A stretch of DNA of 8,626 nt, taken from positions 1-8,626 of the forward strand of contig JAHCSD010000022.1 in NCBI GenBank assembly GCA_018609185.1. Direction: 5' to 3'. The notes under the pieces are model-generated. The model was given only the letters and a program-made list of their open reading frames with translations. It had not been told where the DNA came from and made no database searches. The stretch is from Patescibacteria group bacterium. GTDB taxonomy: Bacteria; Patescibacteriota; Minisyncoccia; JAHCSD01. The position numbers were made by a program, and so were the translations under genes. This document shows positions 4,780 to 8,626 of this stretch, piece by piece (within the stretch, counting starts at the first letter, position 1; each line of letters opens with the position of its first letter).

Positions 4780-5052
4780 ACGGGGGTTCCTCTTTGAGAA
4801 TTTTACCTCTACTGCTTCGGCGTTCGGGACTTTGGTTGCGGTTGAGCGCAACGTACCGATCCCGCCGAGTTCACGAGCGATTGCGTCACAGTTCTGTTTG
4901 AGAGTAGGAAGCAGCTGTTCGATTTTTCGCTTTGCTTCCTCGATATTTTCAACATCCATTGCGAATTGCATAGTGATATCATTCGGAAGAACCGCAAGCG
5001 GTTCTCGAGAAAACTCAACAGTATCGTCTCTGACTACGACTTGGAAAAACAT
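4765..5052 (-). CDS. Small orphan protein, 95 aa
   Basis: I do not recognise this family. The start is set at ATG 5052-5050 because AAAGGAGG (5066-5059) lies at ideal distance and a consensus promoter lies upstream; a longer frame to 5127 would start inside that promoter region. The 95-aa product is soluble-looking with no membrane segment: a beta-like start MFFQVVVRDDTVEFSR, a predicted amphipathic helix VENIEEAKRKIEQLLPTLKQ (residues 34-53) continuing NCDAIARELG, then a strand VEVKFSKRN and a basic tail. The alternation resembles a small alpha/beta or dimeric fold, but this is inference. It runs convergent to rpsI, with the stop 10 nt from the rpsI stop, and divergent from the Cys-rich peptide gene. 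Confidence 0.8.
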   Translation of the reverse strand: MFFQVVVRDDTVEFSREPLAVLPNDITMQFAMDVENIEEAKRKIEQLLPTLKQNCDAIARELGGIGTLRSTATKVPNAEAVEVKFSKRNPRSPAR

Positions 5053-5077
5053 TACGAACCTCCTTTCTAATATTTTT

Positions 5078-5106
5078 ATTATAGCATATAGGATAAAATT
5101 TGTCAA
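5078..5106 (-). promoter_or_regulatory. Consensus promoter of the 95-aa gene
   Basis: On the minus strand this reads TTGACA (5106-5101), 17 nt, TATAAT (5083-5078): both boxes match the sigma-70 consensus perfectly at ideal spacing. Transcription would start near 5071, giving a leader of about 20 nt that contains the AAAGGAGG ribosome binding site. This is the strongest promoter in the window. Confidence 0.85.
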
Positions 5107-5118
5107 ACATAACTGTTG

Positions 5119-5188
5119 ATCCCACACATAAGAAGTACTGGCGCCAAGGGTGCCAAAATTGCGTAGCAGTACTTCTTATGTGTGGGAT
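5119..5188. repeat. Perfect 22-bp inverted repeat between divergent promoters
   Basis: ATCCCACACATAAGAAGTACTG (5119-5140; its exact reverse complement is 5167-5188) encloses a 26-nt centre. The repeat lies upstream of the start sites of both flanking promoters; its right end overlaps the first base of the + strand -35 box, and its left end is 12 nt from the - strand -35 box. It is therefore outside both predicted mRNAs and would act as DNA (operator, extrudable cruciform) or be the relic of an insertion. Confidence 0.9.
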
Positions 5189-5216
5189 TGACAAAATCAA
5201 GTTTTCTTAATAACAT
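5188..5216 (+). promoter_or_regulatory. Promoter of the Cys-rich peptide unit
   Basis: TTGACA (5188-5193) is perfect; TAACAT (5211-5216) matches the -10 consensus at four of six, with exactly 17 nt between. Transcription near 5223 would give a leader of about 40 nt carrying a strong ribosome binding site before the TTG at 5265. Confidence 0.6.
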
Positions 5217-5264
5217 AGATGGTTCTTCACAAATTATTCATCCATAGAGAGGGAGGTGATTCGG

Positions 5265-5483
5265 TTGTCGAAAAGAAAGAAAACGAAGAAGGAAAAGCAG
5301 ACAGCAGTGCCGTTTCCTGTTGACAAGGAACGATTAAAGAAATTACTAGAAGAGAGTGATTTTACCGAGTCCAAGCCCGGCGACCACGGAGGATGTGCCT
5401 CGAGGGTTCATATTTGTTGCGTAGGCTCCAACTCAGGAATAGGGTTTTGTGGCTGTTGGTGCCATAAGCCAATAGGAGGCTAA
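5265..5483 (+). CDS. Small Cys-rich peptide with internal Gly-Gly (RiPP-precursor-like), 72 aa
   Basis: No family recognised. The start is TTG 5265: the Shine-Dalgarno sequence GGGAGGTGA (5251-5259) lies 5 nt before it and overlaps the alternative in-frame GTG at 5256, which rules that start out. Residues 2-11 are very basic, 20-31 form an acidic/amphipathic helix-like segment (DKERLKKLLEES), then GDHGG ends at residue 43. The remaining 29 residues hold six cysteines (44, 51, 52, 62, 64, 66), two His and many Gly/Ser, for example HICCVGSNSGIGFCGCWCH, and end in Gly-Gly. A charged leader, a double-Gly and a short Cys-rich core is the plan of many ribosomally made, modified or exported peptides; a small metal-binding protein is the main alternative. 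No modifying enzyme or exporter is in the window. The next gene encodes a small membrane protein 3 nt downstream. Confidence 0.8.
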   Translation: MSKRKKTKKEKQTAVPFPVDKERLKKLLEESDFTESKPGDHGGCASRVHICCVGSNSGIGFCGCWCHKPIGG

Positions 5484-5486
5484 CAT

Positions 5487-5636
5487 ATGTTCCTAAGGCG
5501 CGTGATTGTGCTTCTCGTATTGGTCGTAGGAGGATGGCTCTTATTTAGTTTTATCAAGGGGCCAAAATGGGAAGACTCGAGAACTCGGAAGGAACGGGCT
5601 CGAGAAAGACTTTTTGGATCGAAGAAGGAAGCATAA
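5487..5636 (+). CDS. Small single-pass membrane protein, 49 aa
   Basis: An ATG at 5487, preceded by AGGAGG (5474-5479) at a 7-nt spacing and only 3 nt after the stop of the Cys-rich peptide gene, opens a 49-codon frame ending at TAA 5634-5636. Residues 6-23 (VIVLLVLVVGGWLLFSFI) are a clear transmembrane helix after two Arg residues, so the N-terminus is probably inside or the segment is an uncleaved signal anchor. The rest is strongly charged (WEDSRTRKERARERLFGSKK). Position and ribosome binding site argue for a real gene translated with the peptide gene. Function unknown; being in the same unit, it may anchor, export or protect against the Cys-rich peptide, but nothing in the sequence proves this. 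Confidence 0.75.
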   Translation: MFLRRVIVLLVLVVGGWLLFSFIKGPKWEDSRTRKERARERLFGSKKEA

Positions 5637-5645
5637 AGTAAAAAC

Positions 5646-5686
5646 AAAGGAGATCAAGACGATCTCCTTTTAAGTTAAGTTGTTTT
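5646..5686 (+). terminator. Intrinsic terminator of the two-gene peptide unit
   Basis: A perfect 10-bp stem AAAGGAGATC/GATCTCCTTT (5646-5655, 5661-5670) with loop AAGAC, starting 9 nt after the stop of the membrane protein gene. T-rich sequence (TTAAGTTAAGTTGTTTTT) follows. The T-tract is interrupted, so efficiency is uncertain. Confidence 0.65.
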
Positions 5687-5687
5687 T

Positions 5688-5729
5688 GTATGTGTCAATT
5701 TTTGACGATCGTCACAAATTGACACATAC
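5688..5729. repeat. 42-bp near-perfect palindrome between convergent genes
   Basis: 14-nt arms GTATGTGTCAATTT (5688-5701) and AAATTGACACATAC (5716-5729) enclose a second perfect palindrome TGACGATCGTCA (5703-5714); only T5702/C5715 is unpaired. It lies between the + strand terminator and the 3' end of the - strand PEGA gene. A bidirectional termination or mRNA-end-protecting hairpin fits the position, but no T-tract follows on either strand. Confidence 0.85.
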
Positions 5730-5735
5730 GAGTTG

Positions 5736-5762
5736 CTAGCCACTAGCCACTAATCACTAGCG
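5736..5762. repeat. Heptad tandem repeat CTAGCCA
   Basis: CTAGCCA, CTAGCCA, CTAATCA, CTAGCG: three and a half units of period 7 ending over the stop codon of the - strand PEGA gene. Unlike the arrays before rpsD and rpoA it has only one arm. Confidence 0.75.
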
Positions 5763-7103
5763 TATTTTCGCTCCATACAATATTTCTCCGTCCAGAAAGT
5801 ATAATCTGCCATCTTTCTCGTTGTACGCCATTATATCTCCGTCAGCCACATTATTCGTTAAGCTAAGAAAGTCGACCGTGTTTCGCTTATCTCGTCCGTC
5901 AAGTTCAGTTATTCTGATTACCTCACCCAATCGAAAAATGATGTGTTCATTGTCTTTGGTGTACCAGTGAGATTCTTCTATGGGTTCAGAGAACCGTGCG
6001 ATAAGATCTTGTTGATTTTTGTAGCGAAAGGGCTGAATAAGAATATCTTCGAGATGCAGAACCCATAATTCATTTTGTTTTGTATACAGGAGACTTTTCC
6101 CAAGAGATGAAAATTCAACATTCGTTACGTCGCTCGCGACACGCATAAGGGAGTCTGACGAGCCGTCAAAGCGCAAAAGATCCCCATCTTTATCCAGGAG
6201 AAATAGATGATTCCCAAATGCAAAAAATCGCATGCCTATGGTTGCTTCATCTGTGTCAAGGGGGTCGAAGGTAAGCTGGGTCTGATCTTTGCCTTCACTA
6301 TTTAATCGTGAGAGAGTTTTGGTTTCGGTATCAAGGATAAGAATATCTGAATCCATAAAACCGTATGAGCCGGCATTTTTGGAAATCAATGTACGGCGCT
6401 GGTGTTCAAGGTCGTAGGCAAAAAGATCGCGGGTCCTCTTTTCTATAAATATAATTTTGTTCGAATCGTGCGGATGCCACTTTGGTTCTCGAGTCCCGCC
6501 AGGGAGCGGTAGCACAATGCCGCTTTCAATATGGTACCCGGAATATTTCTCCGGTGTGTCCTCTAAGAGTAACCGCTTAGAATCAGGAGACCAGCTTATA
6601 ATAGTAAATTGTCTTTTGGTAAGGAGCGTTTCTTCTTGTTTATCTGGACGCAGCAGCCAAATCCCCTCGTTTTTTTCAAGGGCGATTTGTTTTTGGTCGG
6701 GGGACACGAGGAATCGTATTACGTCACGCGCAAACTGTTCTCTTAGGGGGTCTTTGCGCACGAGAAGGATATTTCGTATTTCTGTGGTGAGTCCCGGTTC
6801 TATGGGAAGCCGTTTGCTCCATTCCTCGTAGGCGGGTTTTCTGATCTTGATACTGTATTCTCCCGGAAGAAGGTTGGAGAGAAGAACGCCTCCGCCCAAA
6901 ATGTTAACTTTTTTCGTTTTCTTTTCCTCTATCGTAATTTCGCTGCCCGCAGGTGCCTTAATAAAAAAACCACCCGTTTTGGTAATGCGCGTGTGTTCCA
7001 AATCGATCCGATACCCCTGGGAGTATCCTGTGAGCGCAATCGTGGTAACAAAAAAAAGAAAGACGGTAACAGCAAATAATAGTGCTCTTGTTCTTGGCGT
7101 CAT
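5757..7103 (-). CDS. Membrane-anchored PEGA-domain / beta-propeller protein
   Basis: 448 aa. Residues 8-25 (LLFAVTVFLFFVTTIALT) after an Arg-containing start form an N-terminal signal anchor. Residues about 40-115 look like a PEGA domain: GGFFIKAPAGSEITIEE, then LLPGEYSIKIRKPAYEEW and a closing strand. From about 126 to the end the chain repeats blades of a WD40/TolB-like propeller, with signatures VSPDQKQIAL, SWSPDSKRLLLE, KWHPHDSNKIIF, SSLGKSLLYT and WYTKDNEHIIF. No catalytic motif is visible, so a surface or periplasm-side binding role is likely; this pairing of domains is common in CPR genomes. The ATG at 7103 has a possible -10 box 5 nt upstream and no Shine-Dalgarno sequence. It is divergent from murA. 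Domain calls are by eye. Confidence 0.85.
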   Translation of the reverse strand: MTPRTRALLFAVTVFLFFVTTIALTGYSQGYRIDLEHTRITKTGGFFIKAPAGSEITIEEKKTKKVNILGGGVLLSNLLPGEYSIKIRKPAYEEWSKRLPIEPGLTTEIRNILLVRKDPLREQFARDVIRFLVSPDQKQIALEKNEGIWLLRPDKQEETLLTKRQFTIISWSPDSKRLLLEDTPEKYSGYHIESGIVLPLPGGTREPKWHPHDSNKIIFIEKRTRDLFAYDLEHQRRTLISKNAGSYGFMDSDILILDTETKTLSRLNSEGKDQTQLTFDPLDTDEATIGMRFFAFGNHLFLLDKDGDLLRFDGSSDSLMRVASDVTNVEFSSLGKSLLYTKQNELWVLHLEDILIQPFRYKNQQDLIARFSEPIEESHWYTKDNEHIIFRLGEVIRITELDGRDKRNTVDFLSLTNNVADGDIMAYNEKDGRLYFLDGEILYGAKIR

Positions 7104-7108
7104 ATAGT

Positions 7109-7114
7109 ATTATC
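7109..7114 (-). promoter_or_regulatory. Possible -10 box of the PEGA gene (leaderless)
   Basis: GATAAT on the minus strand ends 5 nt before the ATG at 7103, so transcription would start at about the A of the start codon. No good -35 box is found at 16-18 nt. Confidence 0.4.
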
Positions 7115-7135
7115 CTATCACATAACTCTCGTATC

Positions 7136-7164
7136 TTGCCATAATAAACCTTTCAAGATATGAT
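7136..7164 (+). promoter_or_regulatory. Promoter of murA (leaderless)
   Basis: TTGCCA (7136-7141) and TATGAT (7159-7164) each match the consensus at five of six positions with exactly 17 nt between them. Only 6 nt separate the -10 box from the ATG at 7171, so the transcript is predicted to begin at or within a base or two of the start codon. No Shine-Dalgarno sequence would be on the mRNA. Confidence 0.7.
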
Positions 7165-7170
7165 GAAAAG

Positions 7171-8460
7171 ATGTCCGGCAGCAGAAGTCAAACATTTGTC
7201 ATACAGGGCCCCACCACACTCGACGGGACCATTGAAGTAAGGGGTTCGAAAAATGCCGTACTTCCGATACTTGCGGCCTCTCTCCTTACCAGGGAACCCT
7301 GTACGATTGATAATGTCCCGCGTATTGAGGATGTATATCGCATGATTGAAATGATAGAGAGCACGGGAGCAAGGGTCTCATGGGACGGAGAGAAAAAGCT
7401 TCAGATAGATGCAAAGAAAGTGAGCCTCGATCATTTTAAGCGGGGCACTGCATTAAAACTTCGTGCTTCTGTTCTTTTCCTTGGCCCGCTTCTTGCGCGC
7501 CTGGGCAGTATTTCACTGCCCTATCCTGGCGGGGATCACATTGGGCGTCGTCCGCTCGATGTTCACCTTAACGCCTTTCGCGCGCTCGGGGCAAAAGTAC
7601 GCGTGCGCGAGGATCGTGTAACTATTGAAGCGCAAGGCGGACTGCGCGGTGAAGAGGTTGTGCTGGATGAGTTTAGCGTGACCGCCACAGAAAATATTCT
7701 TATGGCATTAACGCTCGGAGAGGGGCAAACGCGTATTAAAATGGCCGCTCGTGAACCCCACGTGCGTGACCTCGCGCGATTTTTAACAAGATTGGGGGCC
7801 CGCATTAGAGAAATTGGGCCACATGGTCTTTTAGTAACAGGGGCGAAACAACTAAAAGGCGCGAGACATTCAGTTATCTATGATCCGATTGAAGCAGGCA
7901 CATTTCTTATCCTGGGAGCGCTCGCCAGAGGAAGTATATATATAAAAAACGTTGACCTCGCGCATCTGGAATTTTTTCTTAAGAAATTAAAAGATGCCGG
8001 TGTCCGTTTTGAAATATTGCATCGGGAACGAAGTCGCATATGCGATATAAAAGTTATTCATTCGCCGCGACTTAAGAGTATCAAAGTTCAAACCCTCCCA
8101 TTTCCCGGTATCCCTACTGACCTTCAGGCGCTTCTTGGGCTTTTTGCCACCCAAGCACGAGGCACGAGCTTGATACACGATCCGCTGTACGAAAATAGAT
8201 TTAACTATGCAAAGGAGCTTCGCAAGATGGGGGCTCACGTCACGTTTCTCGATCCTCATCGGGCCGAGTTCACCGGACCCACGTCGCTTCGTGGAGTACA
8301 TATTAACAGTTTCGATTTGAGGGCAGGCGCCACTCTCATCATTGCAGGGCTTATCGCAAAAGGAGAAACAGTTATACAAGACGCCTATCAGGTTGACAGA
8401 GGATACGAAGCCATTGAACAAAGGCTTCAAGCGCTCGGAGCAAATATTCAGAGGGTATAA
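7171..8460 (+). CDS. murA: UDP-N-acetylglucosamine 1-carboxyvinyltransferase (MurA)
   Basis: 429 aa, normal length for MurA/AroA-type inside-out barrel enzymes. It transfers enolpyruvate from PEP to UDP-GlcNAc, the first committed step of peptidoglycan synthesis in the cytoplasm. Key residues by comparison with E. coli: K27/N28 in VRGSKNAVLP (K22/N23), R98 in LRASVLFLGP (R91), R127 in GRRPLDVHL (R120), D317 in FPGIPTDLQA (D305, the general base) and R384 in DLRAGATL (R397). The active-site loop reads PGGDHIGRRP, so the position of the fosfomycin target Cys115 is Asp122. Such Cys-to-Asp enzymes are active and intrinsically fosfomycin-insensitive in other bacteria. ATG 7171 lies 6 nt from the -10 box. 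The reading frame ends 5 nt before the hairpins of leader copy 2. Confidence 0.96.
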   Translation: MSGSRSQTFVIQGPTTLDGTIEVRGSKNAVLPILAASLLTREPCTIDNVPRIEDVYRMIEMIESTGARVSWDGEKKLQIDAKKVSLDHFKRGTALKLRASVLFLGPLLARLGSISLPYPGGDHIGRRPLDVHLNAFRALGAKVRVREDRVTIEAQGGLRGEEVVLDEFSVTATENILMALTLGEGQTRIKMAAREPHVRDLARFLTRLGARIREIGPHGLLVTGAKQLKGARHSVIYDPIEAGTFLILGALARGSIYIKNVDLAHLEFFLKKLKDAGVRFEILHRERSRICDIKVIHSPRLKSIKVQTLPFPGIPTDLQALLGLFATQARGTSLIHDPLYENRFNYAKELRKMGAHVTFLDPHRAEFTGPTSLRGVHINSFDLRAGATLIIAGLIAKGETVIQDAYQVDRGYEAIEQRLQALGANIQRV

Positions 8461-8465
8461 AGAGA

Positions 8466-8623
8466 GTTGTCTAAAGTTCCGAGCTTGCAAGCGAAGGAAA
8501 TTTAGCTACAACTTCTTTACCCCGTTAGATGAGCGAGCTTGCGAGTTCTATCTAACGGGGTGCTCACTGTTCTAACAACTCAACGTCACAAACAAGTTTG
8601 TTCGTTTCGTTGAGAACATTGGC
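8466..8623 (+). promoter_or_regulatory. Structured RNA leader, copy 2 of the repeated element
   Basis: Same three-hairpin order as before rpsK. P1 (8466-8512): GTTGT-CTAAA-[G]-TTCC around a GCTTGCAAGC-containing loop, GGAA-[A]-TTTAG-[CT]-ACAAC, again with a 2-nt bulge on the 3' side five pairs from the base. P2 (8520-8560): CCCCGTTAGAT/ATCTAACGGGG. P3 (8568-8618): TGTT/AACA, 7-nt bulge CTAACAA, CTCAACG/CGTTGAG, and ACAAA-CAAG-TTTGT. From P2 to the ATG is 63 nt, as in copy 1. The copy follows murA directly and ends TTGGC-ATG at the window edge. Whether it leads a murA-linked gene or a new unit cannot be seen. Confidence 0.75.
8520..8560 (+). repeat. 41-nt hairpin repeat, orientation B
   Basis: Same perfect arms as 1191-1231. 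The inner 19 nt (GAGCGAGCTTGCGAGTTCT) equal the reverse complement of copy 1 with one change (T for C), so the whole hairpin is 40/41 identical to the reverse complement of copy 1. Confidence 0.9.
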
Positions 8624-8626
8624 ATG
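8624..8626 (+). CDS. Predicted start codon of a gene beyond the window
   Basis: Only the ATG is visible. It is called because it sits at the same place relative to leader copy 2 as the rpsK ATG does relative to copy 1, including the conserved TTGGC. Product unknown. Confidence 0.35.

Noticed and set aside
5053..5127. 25-residue N-terminal extension of the 95-aa protein starting at 5127.
   Set aside because: That start lies upstream of the consensus promoter, and the ribosome binding site points to 5052.
5256..5264. GTG 5256 as the start of the Cys-rich peptide.
   Set aside because: It lies within the GGGAGGTGA ribosome binding site; TTG 5265 is at the right distance.
5719..5747. TTGACA in the 42-bp palindrome as a promoter.
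   Set aside because: No -10-like hexamer at 16-18 nt on either strand and no gene in the right position downstream.
8342..8575. A plus-strand frame overlapping the 3' end of murA and leader copy 2.
   Set aside because: It overlaps the conserved end of murA in another frame and runs through the hairpins; no ribosome binding site.

Overview
The window reads as part of a small, streamlined bacterial genome of the candidate phyla radiation (Patescibacteria, Parcubacteria-like). This is inferred from gene content and style: a ribosomal-protein run with a Lys-rich extended S9 and an extended S11, a PEGA-domain/beta-propeller membrane protein, several promoters placed almost on top of the start codon, and many structured repeats between genes. 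Genes end in TAA, TAG or TGA, so the standard bacterial code fits.

Layout. 1-192 is the 3' end of an unrecognised gene. 220-4754 is one nine-gene translation/transcription operon on the + strand: infA, rpmJ, rpsM, rpsK, rpsD, rpoA, rplQ, rplM, rpsI. Its first part is unusually loose: the infA-rpmJ, rpsM-rpsK, rpsK-rpsD and rpsD-rpoA junctions each hold a long hairpin or repeat array. The second part (rpoA to rpsI) is tightly packed with gaps of 2 to 11 nt. 4765-5052 (-) is a 95-aa orphan with a consensus promoter. It is divergent from a two-gene + strand unit: a 72-aa Cys-rich peptide with an internal Gly-Gly, and a 49-aa single-pass membrane protein. A perfect 22-bp inverted repeat lies between the two promoters. 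5757-7103 (-) is a PEGA/propeller membrane protein and 7171-8460 (+) is murA; these two share a short divergent promoter region.

Most notable observation. A structured element of about 150 nt occurs twice, before rpsK (1144-1294) and downstream of murA (8466-8623), each copy ending in TTGGC directly before an ATG. The last 63 nt have identical length but only 45/63 identity. Four base pairs of the predicted hairpin change on both sides so that pairing is kept, which is direct covariation evidence for an RNA fold. The preceding 41-nt hairpin is present in opposite orientation in the two copies (40/41 identity after reverse complement). I do not recognise it as a named RNA family, but could not search. 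The second copy predicts a gene starting at the very last bases of the window.

Functionally the window is mostly housekeeping (ribosome, RNA polymerase alpha, peptidoglycan precursor synthesis). The novelty is in the intergenic RNA/DNA structures and in the small Cys-rich peptide locus.
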